From Natroniella sp046097105 (lineage in GTDB: Bacteria > Bacillota > Halanaerobiia > Halobacteroidales > Halobacteroidaceae): 64,000 nucleotides of DNA. The stretch's first letter is position 1, and every line of letters begins with the position of its first letter. Below the pieces are notes generated by a model. The model had not been told where the DNA came from. It saw only the letters and a list, made by a program, of their open reading frames with translations, and did no database searches. Of the stretch, positions 17,563 to 26,121 are shown in pieces. Position numbers and translations under genes: made by a program. The stretch spans positions 2,108,001 through 2,172,000 of the forward strand of contig NZ_CP175562.1 of NCBI RefSeq assembly GCF_046097105.1. The letters run 5' to 3'.

Positions 17563-17590
17563 TTAGAGAGCACAATTTAAACTCTCTAAC
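17563..17590 (-). terminator. Intrinsic terminator after the lptA-like gene
   Basis: On the minus strand GTTAGAGAG (17590-17582) pairs perfectly with CTCTCTAAC (17580-17572) and is followed by seven Ts. It lies 8 nt after the lptA-like stop and separates the lptD unit from the ABC/lpx unit. Confidence 0.85.
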
Positions 17591-17598
17591 TCCTAACT

Positions 17599-18210
17599 TT
17601 AAAGCTCAAATTCTAATTTAACATTTTCTGTAGCATCAAAATCACCTGTTTCTAAATCTATTACAAGCTTTTTGGCCTGTAACCATTGACCATCTTCTCT
17701 AACTACAACATTATCTGTAATAATAATCTCATTTTTAGTAGCTTGATAATCCAGTTTCTCACCTTTAATTTCCTGTCCATCATAGATTATAAATAAATCA
17801 CCCCTAGCTAACAGATCATCACTAGCCGTCAAAATTTCTAGATAATCAGCTCTTAAGTCTAATAACTTTCCTTCTTTTTCTGTTTTAAGCCGTACCTCAT
17901 CCTCAACAATCAATAGATCTTCCTGTAATTTTAAGATTAACTGTTGGCCCCAGATCTGATCGCCATCTATCTGCTCAAGGTAAACATCGTCACTAAAGAC
18001 AAGCTCTTCTGTATTACGGTTCATCTCTAAATGCTCAGCGGTAATTTCATCTTCTTGATAAGAAAAATATATATCCCCTCTAGCTAAATAGATCTCTTCT
18101 TCTTTTAAATAACGGAGTTGCTCAGACTTTAATGTCCCTTCTTCTGCATCAACAACAGATGTAAATAGTAGCAACAATAATAAGATGATTATCGATTTAT
18201 TCTTCATCAT
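17599..18210 (-). CDS. LptA/OstA-like periplasmic LPS-transport protein
   Basis: A signal peptide (about residues 1-22 of the ATG start, ending VVDAEEG) is followed by beta-jellyroll OstA-type repeats: DEITAEHLEMNRNTEELVFSDDV, LDLRADYLEI and IKGEKLDYQATKNEIIITDNV follow the LptA pattern of alternating strands. LptA bridges LptC and LptD across the periplasm. The start is ATG 18210 (GAAGGGG 6 nt upstream); an in-frame TTG at 18225 is less likely. It overlaps the upstream LptC-like gene by 14 nt. Since a further lptA may lie beside the lptC at the left edge, this may be a paralogue dedicated to the lptD unit. Confidence 0.75.
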   Translation of the reverse strand: MMKNKSIIILLLLLLFTSVVDAEEGTLKSEQLRYLKEEEIYLARGDIYFSYQEDEITAEHLEMNRNTEELVFSDDVYLEQIDGDQIWGQQLILKLQEDLLIVEDEVRLKTEKEGKLLDLRADYLEILTASDDLLARGDLFIIYDGQEIKGEKLDYQATKNEIIITDNVVVREDGQWLQAKKLVIDLETGDFDATENVKLEFEL

Positions 18211-18763
18211 TGTCAGCCCCTTCAAAATTAAAAGTCATCTCTACTCCAGCTTTAAAGTCAATTATCTCTTCTGTCAAATCAACTATCATTCCTCCAGCAG
18301 ACAATTGACCATCATTAAACAGATAAATTACTGAACTATCCGTTCTAAACTTTTGATCCTCTGCTAGCCAATCTAACCTTTCAGTCTTAATTTCTTGGCC
18401 CATACTCTCTTTTAATTGGACATTCCCTCTTAATTCTAAGTTCTCACTCTGCTGATCATAAATCAAACGTTCTACAGCTAAATTATACCTAACTTGCTCC
18501 CCTTCAAAAAACTTTCCCTCTTTAACTTGATGAGCAACTATTCTTTCTAACTGCTCTTCATCAGTAGCTAGTGGTTCTATAACCTCCTCTAAGAGTAAAT
18601 CCCATCTCCGATCTCGATCTAGATAACTGACAACTCTTGCTTCTTTAATTTTATGTTGATAATCAACTTGCTCTCCTTCTTCCTCCTCACCCTCTAAAAA
18701 TACTACTAAACTGAAACCTAACATAACTATAATTACTAATAAATACAAGCTAGTCCGTTTCAT
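18197..18763 (-). CDS. LptC-like membrane-anchored OstA-fold protein
   Basis: The protein begins with a short basic stretch and a single hydrophobic segment (about residues 4-24) without a clear cleavage site, then an acidic linker (EGEEEEGEQ) and a beta-rich OstA-type region (about 100-185, with LRGNVQLKESMGQEIKTERLDW in pattern). This is the layout of LptC. It is encoded between lptD and an LptA-like gene, overlapping both by 14 nt. A separate LptC-type gene is cut by the left edge of the window, so there appear to be two. ATG 18763 is 7 nt after GGGGGG. Confidence 0.65.
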   Translation of the reverse strand: MKRTSLYLLVIIVMLGFSLVVFLEGEEEEGEQVDYQHKIKEARVVSYLDRDRRWDLLLEEVIEPLATDEEQLERIVAHQVKEGKFFEGEQVRYNLAVERLIYDQQSENLELRGNVQLKESMGQEIKTERLDWLAEDQKFRTDSSVIYLFNDGQLSAGGMIVDLTEEIIDFKAGVEMTFNFEGADNDEE

Positions 18764-21032
18764 CAAGTAGCCCCCCTAAATCTGTATCAAATAACATTCC
18801 TTCTCCTTCACTACTACCAAATTTTAGCTCTTGTTCAGGAAAAGCTGTTATCTGGTACTGTAACCAGACTTCTTGGTCAAGATGATCATAAGATAGAGTC
18901 AACTTTCGGCAATGAAGATCCTTTTCCACTGCCAGATTAGCAGTTATAAACCGACCATTAGGTTGATCATAACTACTATTTAACTTAATATTCCACTGCC
19001 CTGTTGTCCAATCTAAACTATTATCCCATCTGATCATTTCTAAATCATTCAGATCTAAGCGAAGCCCTGTTTGGTAATCGAGATTATCTTTTTCCATTTT
19101 GAAGGTAGTAGCAAATTGTTTAAATTTTCCTTTGTTTAAGTCATAAGAAAGTATATTCTCTAGTTGATACTCTTTACTAAATTGATAGTTTAAGCTCTGT
19201 TCTAAATCATCATACCTTTCGGTCAAAAAATCATATCCTGTTGTCACTTGGAATCTACTTCTACCTTGACGCCATAATAATCTCTCATCTAGCTTGTGGC
19301 GGTCATTAACTGTCGAGAAACTATCTGGAGCCATTCCCTGGACTGTCTGATACCGATAACTAAGTCGATTAGTCCAATTTTCTCCTAGATCACTGAATAG
19401 GTTCAAGTCACTATCATAAGACCAATGAGCATAATCTTGATCATAGATATCCTGTCGAATAGATTGCTGATAATTAAGGCGATGGGCAGAAGTTAAATTT
19501 AAATTATCCTGATAGCTACCTTCAAAATAACCATGTTTCTTTGTATCTTTCCAGTTTAGTTGATAACGATTACTACCTCCTAAACCCACTTCCAAATTAG
19601 TCAAATAATCCACCCCCAATAACCGAGCAGGGGCCAACTCCAACTCAAATTTAGGCAAATAATAACTTTTAACCTCTTTAGTATCACCTTGTATATCAGC
19701 CTCAATACTCCAGTCATAGGCCCTTTGCTTCTCAGTTAAGCCAATAGCAGTATCATACTCTCCATACTCATGTTGCATAGCAGTCTCATAATCAAGATCT
19801 AATTCATAATCAAGATAGAGATCATTTGTAAAATAAGTCCGATAATCAGCTTCTAACCCATATGAATTAAGGATCTCCTCTCTTTCAGTATAACCATAAT
19901 CAAGACCGATTGCTAAACGATCATCATAAAAATTATCTCTCAACTTATCAAAACTCAATCCTAAATCAAAGCGATGTTGATAACTTTGATCCTGCCTGTA
20001 ACCTATCGTAACTTGGTTGGCCCAATTATCAAATTCAAGAGATTGATCAAAATCAAGATCAAACCAAGTACCATGTTGAGGATTGGTTAAGTAATTAAAA
20101 TAATGATTTTGATAAGCTAAATTAAAGTTTCGCTCACCATTATCTAACTTTATCTTCCGATCAAGCTCTGTACTAACCCAAGGTCCATAATCTTGCTCAC
20201 GTTTGTCATCTTCTAAATAAAGATAAAGGTAAGCTTGCTCATCTTCGTGAGAGCGATAATAATGCTTAAATCCTCCAGCAAAACCCATTTTGCTAAAATA
20301 ATCGAGATATAATTGGCCAAAATCCCCTTCTAATGCTGAAGCGGGCCAATTCTCATAATCAGAACCTAAATAATAATTATATGTAGTCTTAATAAACCAA
20401 CCTCTCTGCCTACTATAACCAGCCTGAGGATAAAAGCCAGGCTCGTGATCCCGTAATGAGTAGACTACTATTGGTAAATAAAACAATGGTAACTTACCAC
20501 TCATTTCCCAAAAGACAACATGCTTAGCTATAATTCTATCACCAGGGTAAATAACTAAATTGTTAGCCTTGAAGTAATAATGGGATTTTTCACGATCACA
20601 CGTTGTAAAGTAAGTATCTCTCGTTTCAATCTCTTCTGGGTTATAGTTAACCTCGGGACTCTCCAAATAAATCGGTTCCTCAATATTAGAAGCAATAACT
20701 ATCCCTTCCCCTTCAACCAAGATCCCCTGTTTAGCTTCTAAATCATGCTCTAAAGATTCAGCATTATATTGGCCATCTCCTTCTTTAATCTTGACCTCAC
20801 CGGTAGCTATTAATTTGTTTTGGGCTAAATCTATCTCCATTTCATCAGCTTCAATCTTCATCTCACCAGTCACCAAATAAGCAGATCCAATAGCTTTAAT
20901 CAACTGCTCCTCTCGAAAATAAAGCACCTGATCAGCCTCAAGATTGACTTTTTCTTCTGTTGCTAAGGCCACTGATGAGGAAAGTAAAACTATAATTAAT
21001 ATTAGATAAAATCTGTAACTAATAGCTTTGAT
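18750..21032 (-). CDS. lptD: LPS-assembly outer-membrane protein LptD, probable AUC start
   Basis: The protein has an N-terminal OstA domain (about residues 25-130 of the long form), TTCDREKSHYYFKA and FYLPIVVYS typical of LptD, and a long C-terminal beta barrel of aromatic-rich strands. With LptE it inserts LPS into the outer leaflet. The first standard start is GTG 20972, which would leave no export signal. Upstream the frame stays open for a complete signal peptide (KAISYRF, a hydrophobic core LILIIVLL, then SVALA) until a TAG, with no ATG, GTG or TTG. GAAAGGAGG (21048-21040) is followed 7 nt later by ATC at 21032, the likely start. No LptE is recognised nearby. Confidence 0.88.
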   Translation of the reverse strand: MKAISYRFYLILIIVLLSSSVALATEEKVNLEADQVLYFREEQLIKAIGSAYLVTGEMKIEADEMEIDLAQNKLIATGEVKIKEGDGQYNAESLEHDLEAKQGILVEGEGIVIASNIEEPIYLESPEVNYNPEEIETRDTYFTTCDREKSHYYFKANNLVIYPGDRIIAKHVVFWEMSGKLPLFYLPIVVYSLRDHEPGFYPQAGYSRQRGWFIKTTYNYYLGSDYENWPASALEGDFGQLYLDYFSKMGFAGGFKHYYRSHEDEQAYLYLYLEDDKREQDYGPWVSTELDRKIKLDNGERNFNLAYQNHYFNYLTNPQHGTWFDLDFDQSLEFDNWANQVTIGYRQDQSYQHRFDLGLSFDKLRDNFYDDRLAIGLDYGYTEREEILNSYGLEADYRTYFTNDLYLDYELDLDYETAMQHEYGEYDTAIGLTEKQRAYDWSIEADIQGDTKEVKSYYLPKFELELAPARLLGVDYLTNLEVGLGGSNRYQLNWKDTKKHGYFEGSYQDNLNLTSAHRLNYQQSIRQDIYDQDYAHWSYDSDLNLFSDLGENWTNRLSYRYQTVQGMAPDSFSTVNDRHKLDERLLWRQGRSRFQVTTGYDFLTERYDDLEQSLNYQFSKEYQLENILSYDLNKGKFKQFATTFKMEKDNLDYQTGLRLDLNDLEMIRWDNSLDWTTGQWNIKLNSSYDQPNGRFITANLAVEKDLHCRKLTLSYDHLDQEVWLQYQITAFPEQELKFGSSEGEGMLFDTDLGGLLDETD

Positions 21033-21048
21033 TGCTACTCCTCCTTTC
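21030..21048 (-). promoter_or_regulatory. Strong ribosome site with apparent AUC start codon for lptD
   Basis: GAAAGGAGG, 7 nt, then ATC. It is the only well-placed codon that gives lptD a signal peptide; ATT four codons... three codons further on is the alternative. An error in the sequence at this base cannot be excluded from the sequence alone. Confidence 0.6.
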
Positions 21049-21093
21049 TATATAGTAACTAGTAATTGGTGACTGATTAAAGCAATATATAAC

Positions 21094-22182
21094 TTAAGTA
21101 AAGTAATTTTTCTTGACCAATAGATAAACTCCTACCCCACTGACCAAAAAGTTAGGAATCCAAACTGCTAAAAAAGGATCAACAACTCCATTTCCACCTA
21201 ACGAACGAAAGATAGAGATCACAGCAAAATAAATAAAGATAATAATAATACTGACTATAATCCCAAAAAGTCTACCTTTTTCAGAACCGATACTCAATGG
21301 AGCACCAATCAAGACAAAGATCAATGGTAAAATAGCCTCTGCTAATTTAAAATGGTACTCTACCAACAAGCGATTAGTCTCAATCCCAGCTTTTGTAAAT
21401 AAAGCTATCTGTTCTCGTAATTGCTTACGATTCATTTCACTTGGTTGTCTGCTATTATATTGATAAAACTGTCTGAAATCACGCCCAACTTCTACTTCTA
21501 AATCTATAAAACTATCCCTTTTGATTAAATAACCATCAGTATCTAATTTACTGATTACTCCTTCTTCTAGCAACCAGCTATCTTCTGTAAAACTTCCTTC
21601 TCTAGCAGTAATTATTCGCTCCTCTTCTCCTTGCTGATAGATCATAACTTGCTTTAATTGTTGCTTTTGGTCATCAACTTTTTCAGCATAAAAGTAGCGA
21701 TCTGATCCTCCTCTAAAAAGAAGATCAGTATAAACCCCCGGCTCCTTATCTTGATGGACCTCTTCTTGTACTATCCGTTGGTAATTAGTATTGGCTTGAG
21801 GCACAATCTCTTCATTCAAAGTATAAATTATGGAGCTAGCCACTATTGCTAGAGCTAATAATGGATAAACTAAGCGAACAAAGCTAATTCCTCCCATCTG
21901 TAAAGCAGTGAGCTCATTATCCTTAACCAGCCGACCTAAGGATAAAATAGTAGCTAACAAAGTTGCTATTGCAATACTCTGTACTATAATAGGAGGTAAA
22001 CGGTATAATAATAATCTAGCTACAATTGAAATCGGAACTTCCCGAATAATAATAAAATCAGTCAGTTGAAACAAATATCCACTCAACATTACTATCACTA
22101 ATGCAGCTAAAGAATAAAGACAAGGCTTTAAGAACTCTAAGATCAGATATCGATCAGCTATTTTTAATCCTTTCATAACCAT
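21094..22182 (-). CDS. LPS export ABC transporter permease, LptF/LptG family (copy 1)
   Basis: The 362-aa protein is a YjgP/YjgQ-family permease: three N-terminal helices (up to about residue 120), a periplasmic beta-jellyroll part (about 130-260, with EGSFTEDSWLLEEGVI) and three C-terminal helices (about 270-360). NELTALQMGGIS marks the coupling region of the family. LptF and LptG form a heterodimer with LptB2 and extract LPS from the inner membrane. Which of the two adjacent paralogues is F or G cannot be told here. The start is ATG 22182 (GGAG 5 nt upstream). It precedes lptD. Confidence 0.9.
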   Translation of the reverse strand: MVMKGLKIADRYLILEFLKPCLYSLAALVIVMLSGYLFQLTDFIIIREVPISIVARLLLYRLPPIIVQSIAIATLLATILSLGRLVKDNELTALQMGGISFVRLVYPLLALAIVASSIIYTLNEEIVPQANTNYQRIVQEEVHQDKEPGVYTDLLFRGGSDRYFYAEKVDDQKQQLKQVMIYQQGEEERIITAREGSFTEDSWLLEEGVISKLDTDGYLIKRDSFIDLEVEVGRDFRQFYQYNSRQPSEMNRKQLREQIALFTKAGIETNRLLVEYHFKLAEAILPLIFVLIGAPLSIGSEKGRLFGIIVSIIIIFIYFAVISIFRSLGGNGVVDPFLAVWIPNFLVSGVGVYLLVKKNYFT

Positions 22183-22198
22183 CCCCACTCCAAGTTAT

Positions 22199-22303
22199 TG
22201 CATTTAATATTTAACATTTAATATTGAATACTCTAAACCATAAAACGCTTAAACTTCATTTACTACTCTCTTTTTCATTATTAAATATTCACTACTTTAT
22301 TAT
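22199..22303. repeat. AT-rich heptamer-phased intergenic repeat between the lptF/G genes
   Basis: Left part ATTTAATATTTAACATTTAA with TATTGAATACTC, right part ATTATTCAATGC. It is the same family of AT blocks seen between other LPS genes. No gene is seen. Confidence 0.6.
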
Positions 22304-23407
22304 TCAATGCTTTTTTACTGGAAAGTATTCTTCTGTAAAGATTAAATAAATTGCTACTCCTACAAAAATTAAATTAGGTAGCCAAGCTGCTAATAATGGT
22401 GTTATAATTTGATTCCTGCCTAATGAGCGAAAAACGGAGACTAACAAATAGTACAAAAACATAATCACAATACTACTTATCACTCCAAAAGCCTTACCCT
22501 GCTTTGATTTCAAACTCAATGGCACCGCAAGCAGAACAAAGATTAAAGATATAAAGACCTCAGCCAATTTCAAATGATAATCAACCAATAATGAACTGAC
22601 ATTTAAGCCACTCGCTTGAAAGAGATCGATCTCCCTTCTTAATTCATCCCGACTCATTTCAGCAGTCGTCCGTTGTTGCCCATAAAACTCTCTAATTTCT
22701 CGATTCAGATTTATCTCCATCTCATCAAAATTAGATTGATAAATCACCTCTCCCATATCATTTAACTTATGAATCATACCCTCTTCTAAACGCCAGATTT
22801 CACCTGCAAAATAACCTCTTTTTGCTCTTATTAAGCGAGGAAATCCTCCTTTTTCTATCTCATAAGCTATAATTTGTTCTAATCTTCCCTGCCGATTATC
22901 AATCTGTTGAATATAAAAATACCTATCATCTCCCCCCTCAAAAAATGAGCCTTGTTGTAAATTAGGAGGGCCATCTTCTAAGATGGTCTGTCTAACAATA
23001 TTTTGAGCTTGATGGTTGGCCCAAGGTACAACCTGTTGGCTGATTAAATAATTAACCAAACAGATCATCATAGCCAGTATAAATAAAGGGGCCAACAACC
23101 TCTTTAAACTAGCCCCTCCCATTCTTAAAGCAGTTAATTCATTATTCTTAACCAGTTGGCTCATTGCAAGTAAGGTAGCAAATAAGACAGAAATAGCTAA
23201 GCTCTCTACCAAAATATTTGGTATTTTATATAATAACAACTCTAAAATTCTTAAAATAGGAACTCTCTTGACAATAATTAAATCAGTCAACTCAAATAGA
23301 TAGTTACTAATTAAAATCACAGTCAATATAGAGATCGAAAGCAAAAAGGGTTTCAAAAATTCCGCTAATAGATACCAGTCAATTATACGAGGTTTTAATT
23401 TCAACAC
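22304..23407 (-). CDS. LPS export ABC transporter permease, LptF/LptG family (copy 2)
   Basis: A second 367-aa YjgP/YjgQ permease with the same layout as copy 1: helices near residues 12-35, 60-85 and 95-125, the conserved NNELTALRMGGAS, a periplasmic jellyroll segment and three C-terminal helices. It is expected to pair with copy 1 in the LptB2FG extractor. The start is GTG 23407 with AGAGGTG upstream. It ends 105 bp from copy 1, a gap filled by an AT repeat. The upstream lipoprotein gene is 17 nt away, so it may be co-transcribed with the LPS genes. Confidence 0.9.
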   Translation of the reverse strand: MLKLKPRIIDWYLLAEFLKPFLLSISILTVILISNYLFELTDLIIVKRVPILRILELLLYKIPNILVESLAISVLFATLLAMSQLVKNNELTALRMGGASLKRLLAPLFILAMMICLVNYLISQQVVPWANHQAQNIVRQTILEDGPPNLQQGSFFEGGDDRYFYIQQIDNRQGRLEQIIAYEIEKGGFPRLIRAKRGYFAGEIWRLEEGMIHKLNDMGEVIYQSNFDEMEINLNREIREFYGQQRTTAEMSRDELRREIDLFQASGLNVSSLLVDYHLKLAEVFISLIFVLLAVPLSLKSKQGKAFGVISSIVIMFLYYLLVSVFRSLGRNQIITPLLAAWLPNLIFVGVAIYLIFTEEYFPVKKH

Positions 23408-23424
23408 TCCAACACCTCTTTATC

Positions 23425-25377
23425 TTAATTTCTTTCCTTTCTAATAATAACTACTCCCAAATCTAACTCCTCTGGAGCTGTAAGTGAAAGTTGCAAATCA
23501 GAATTTTGACCATATAACCTAAGATATTGAACTCCATTCTGTCTAATTGAGAGTTGTCCATTATAATCATCATCAAGCTCTAACATCTCAGGCTTTCTAA
23601 CCAGATCAAAAGATTGATAATTATAAACAGAACTATCAACTCTAGCAACTCGATCTGTAATATTAGTTGTTATCCAATTTAAAAATATCTGCTCTAGCTC
23701 TAAACCAGTCTCTTCAATGATAACCTGCTGTGGACTCTCCTGTGCAGTCATAATTGTAGTTAATAATTCAACGCCATACTCTTCATACAAATACACAGTA
23801 AATAAACCTACTCCACCCAGATAAGGAATGCTCAACTCTTCACCAATCACAGCAATCTCATCAGTCAACATGAAGTAACCAGGATGAGCTGTTGATTGGC
23901 TATATACCCAATCATTTCCTCCATCCCAGGACCAACCTTCTTGTCCGTAATCAATATAACCTGTCACTTTTTCAGCCAATTTAGCCAAACCTTCATTGAT
24001 CCAGATATCATCTACTTGCCGATTAGCAGCTAACTTTTGGTTATAAAAGATCAGATGTTGGAACTGATGGGCCAACGTTGGATATAAGTTTCTACCCGTC
24101 CCCTTTTCTAGATTAAGATAGAGCAAATCATTAAAGTTTGTCTGCTCAACATCCCGACGCAAATCATCTGGATAAAAGAAACCTGATGTATTAGGATTAT
24201 TGAACTTAGTCAATAAGATCATAATCTTTTCATTATTATCTACATCAGATGGTTGACCAAACTTTTCAGTCAAGATCGGATAAATATTTGTATCAAACTC
24301 CTCAACTAAACGATCAACTACATTCAACTTAAGATCAGCTCGCTTATCAACAAAGACATAAATATGCTCTCCTGCACCTACCATTTTAGCAGTCACAATT
24401 GGCTCTTCTTCATCAGTCGGGTTGATTAGATTAGGCACATAGAAATCTTTCGTCTCATAAAAACTATATTCTTTTGTTGTAGTCCTTTGCTCTAATTGCT
24501 GATAATCATTATCCTCAATCAATTCCATCTCCTTAGCCCTAATCTGATCTTCAATCCCTCCTTCCGACTGGGAATTAAACTTCGAACTAGAGTTATCAGT
24601 TGCAATTCTTTCTCGCTCACCAAAATAATTATAATAAACTAGATCAAGGTCAAAGTTATATTTATCTCCAGTAGTTGATTTAATATCCAAAGGAGTTAGA
24701 GCTACTATTAACTCTTCATCACTTGTTAAGCCCTTAATATCAATTATTTTCTCATCAGTTGATCTAAGGATTTCTTGGTCAACCTTACCCCCTTCTAAAG
24801 TAAGAGTTTTAATAATCTCTCCACCTGTCAGCTCTAGCTTTTGTTCAATAGGTTGATAAGTATCTTGGCTAACATTAAGTATGTAATTTCCCGGTGGCAC
24901 CTCTAAAAACTCAACCTGTCCACCTTGTTGAGAATGAACTACACGACCCTCCTCTAATAAAACTACCTTAGCATCTATATAATTATTATTACTATCCTTA
25001 ATATTCAACTTGAGATCAGTTGGCTTAGGTTCAATTTCTTCACTTTCTACCTCTTTTTCTTCTAAAGTTACCTCCGTCAAAACTATCGGTTCATCAGCAA
25101 TTATAATCTCAGTCTCAAATTTCTGATAACCTTCTTTACTAACTTCTAAACTATACTCTCCTACTTCTAACTCAGTAAAATGTAATAGATCTCCTGTCTT
25201 TGAGTGAACTACTTCTCCATCTTGAATTAGTTCAGCAATAACATTCTCCGGGTTGATTACTTCTAAATAAACCTCTCCAGCTTCTAACTCACCTTCTCCT
25301 CTACAACCTACTAATAATCCTAAAATTAATACTAAAGAAACAATCATCAGTACTCTATAATTAAGTCGCATCTTCAT
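23425..25377 (-). CDS. Secreted lipoprotein with two PEGA-like domains and a degenerate metallopeptidase-like domain
   Basis: Numbered from the 25386 frame start (653 aa), the protein has a lipoprotein signal ending LLVGC (Cys28), two PEGA-type beta domains (about 36-108 and 124-197; both read VEVGEYSLEV- or VPPGNYILNV-like), and a domain resembling M30/hyicolysin-type zinc peptidases (about 335-580). There the expected HEXXH reads HQFQH (440-444): the general-base Glu is replaced by Gln (codon CAG), while both His and the downstream WINEG Glu (465) remain. It may bind zinc but be inactive, acting as an adhesin or receptor (inference). Start chosen at ATG 25377 after AAAGGGTGA. It lies upstream of lptF/G and downstream of two palindromic repeats. 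Confidence 0.7.
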   Translation of the reverse strand: MKMRLNYRVLMIVSLVLILGLLVGCRGEGELEAGEVYLEVINPENVIAELIQDGEVVHSKTGDLLHFTELEVGEYSLEVSKEGYQKFETEIIIADEPIVLTEVTLEEKEVESEEIEPKPTDLKLNIKDSNNNYIDAKVVLLEEGRVVHSQQGGQVEFLEVPPGNYILNVSQDTYQPIEQKLELTGGEIIKTLTLEGGKVDQEILRSTDEKIIDIKGLTSDEELIVALTPLDIKSTTGDKYNFDLDLVYYNYFGERERIATDNSSSKFNSQSEGGIEDQIRAKEMELIEDNDYQQLEQRTTTKEYSFYETKDFYVPNLINPTDEEEPIVTAKMVGAGEHIYVFVDKRADLKLNVVDRLVEEFDTNIYPILTEKFGQPSDVDNNEKIMILLTKFNNPNTSGFFYPDDLRRDVEQTNFNDLLYLNLEKGTGRNLYPTLAHQFQHLIFYNQKLAANRQVDDIWINEGLAKLAEKVTGYIDYGQEGWSWDGGNDWVYSQSTAHPGYFMLTDEIAVIGEELSIPYLGGVGLFTVYLYEEYGVELLTTIMTAQESPQQVIIEETGLELEQIFLNWITTNITDRVARVDSSVYNYQSFDLVRKPEMLELDDDYNGQLSIRQNGVQYLRLYGQNSDLQLSLTAPEELDLGVVIIRKERN

Positions 25378-25489
25378 CACTTTCACCCTTTCTTCCTAGA
25401 ATTTTGCTCTTAATTATTATATTAGACATCGATCATCAATTTACCTCTATTGATTGATTCCAAAATAATAGAGCTGTATTGATATACAG

Positions 25490-25621
25490 TGGCACTTTTC
25501 GTTCGTAAAAGAATGTGTTTTTGTAGGGGCGACTATCCGTGGTCGCCCGTGATTTAACATGGGCAGGCACAGAGACCTGCCCCTACAAATATCATTTCTA
25601 CCCACCAAATCAAAAGTGCCA
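25490..25621. repeat. Palindromic mobile-type repeat, copy A
   Basis: The element is bounded by TGGCACTTTT (25490-25499) and its exact inverse AAAAGTGCCA (25612-25621). Inside are two hairpins, GGGCGAC/GTCGCCC and GGGCAGG/CCTGCCC, nested in TGTAGGGGC ... GCCCCTACA. Near-identical copies lie at 25958-26082 and 39695-39827. The absence of coding capacity plus terminal inverted repeats fits a non-autonomous (MITE/REP-type) element. Together with the terminator and AT sequence it fills the gap 25378-25706. Confidence 0.85.
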
Positions 25622-25657
25622 CACTATTAATTAAGCCTTACTAATAATTTTAACAAT

Positions 25658-25695
25658 AAAAAAAGACAGAGCCAACATAAAATATTGACCCTGCT
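25658..25695 (-). terminator. Intrinsic terminator of the 56-aa coiled-coil gene
   Basis: On the minus strand CAGGGTCAA (25694-25686) pairs with TTGGCTCTG, allowing two G-U pairs, and is followed by a run of seven Ts (25664-25658). It ends the small gene transcribed from its right. Confidence 0.65.
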
Positions 25696-25706
25696 TAATT
25701 AATAAT

Positions 25707-25877
25707 TTAATTTTGATAAAATCTCTCTCTAATCCTATTTGATTCTTCCTCTTGCTGCTCTTCTTGCATCACCTGCTGTAACTGCTCTTGCCGCTCTTCT
25801 ACTGAGTTTAACCTATTATCCATCTGTTTTAAACCCTCTACTAACTGATCCATCTTATTTAGTAATTCATCATCCAT
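25707..25877 (-). CDS. Small hypothetical coiled-coil protein (56 aa)
   Basis: A 56-codon frame starts with ATG 25877, 6 nt after AAAGGAGGGG, and ends with TAA at 25707. The sequence MDDELLNKMDQLVEGLKQMD, then NRLNSVEERQEQLQQVMQEE, shows heptad spacing of Leu, Met and Val throughout and no membrane segment, so a short cytoplasmic coiled coil is likely. A terminator follows directly, which supports a genuine, separately transcribed gene. It is bracketed by palindromic repeat copies A and B. No family is recognised; function unknown. Confidence 0.7.
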   Translation of the reverse strand: MDDELLNKMDQLVEGLKQMDNRLNSVEERQEQLQQVMQEEQQEEESNRIRERFYQN

Positions 25878-25957
25878 AATCTACCCCTCCTTTTATATTA
25901 ACTTTTCCTAATCAGGGATAGCTTAAATAAGAAATTTATACCTTAATTGATATAAAG

Positions 25958-26082
25958 TGTAACTTTTAAAAGAATATCTTTTTGTAGGGGCGACTCTCCG
26001 TGGTCGCCCGTAATTTAACATGGGCAGGCACAGAGACCTGCCCCTACAAATATCATTTCTACCCGCCAAATCAAAAGTGCCA
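25958..26082. repeat. Palindromic mobile-type repeat, copy B (left end degenerate)
   Basis: It has the same core as copy A (TGTAGGGGCGACTCTCCG onwards to CCTGCCCCTACA) and an intact right end AAAAGTGCCA (26073-26082). The left end reads TGTAACTTTT and a short stretch (CGTTCG in the other copies) is missing. It lies between the subtilase gene and the small coiled-coil gene; the rest of 25878-26121 holds only AT-rich sequence. Confidence 0.85.
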
Positions 26083-26121
26083 CATTATTGTAATTATTCA
26101 TTATTCAATGCTTTTTATTGT

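Noticed and set aside
25490..25621. Possibility that the palindromic repeats form a CRISPR array
   Set aside because: Copies are about 130 bp, far apart, inverted-repeat bounded and without regular spacers; no cas genes are present.
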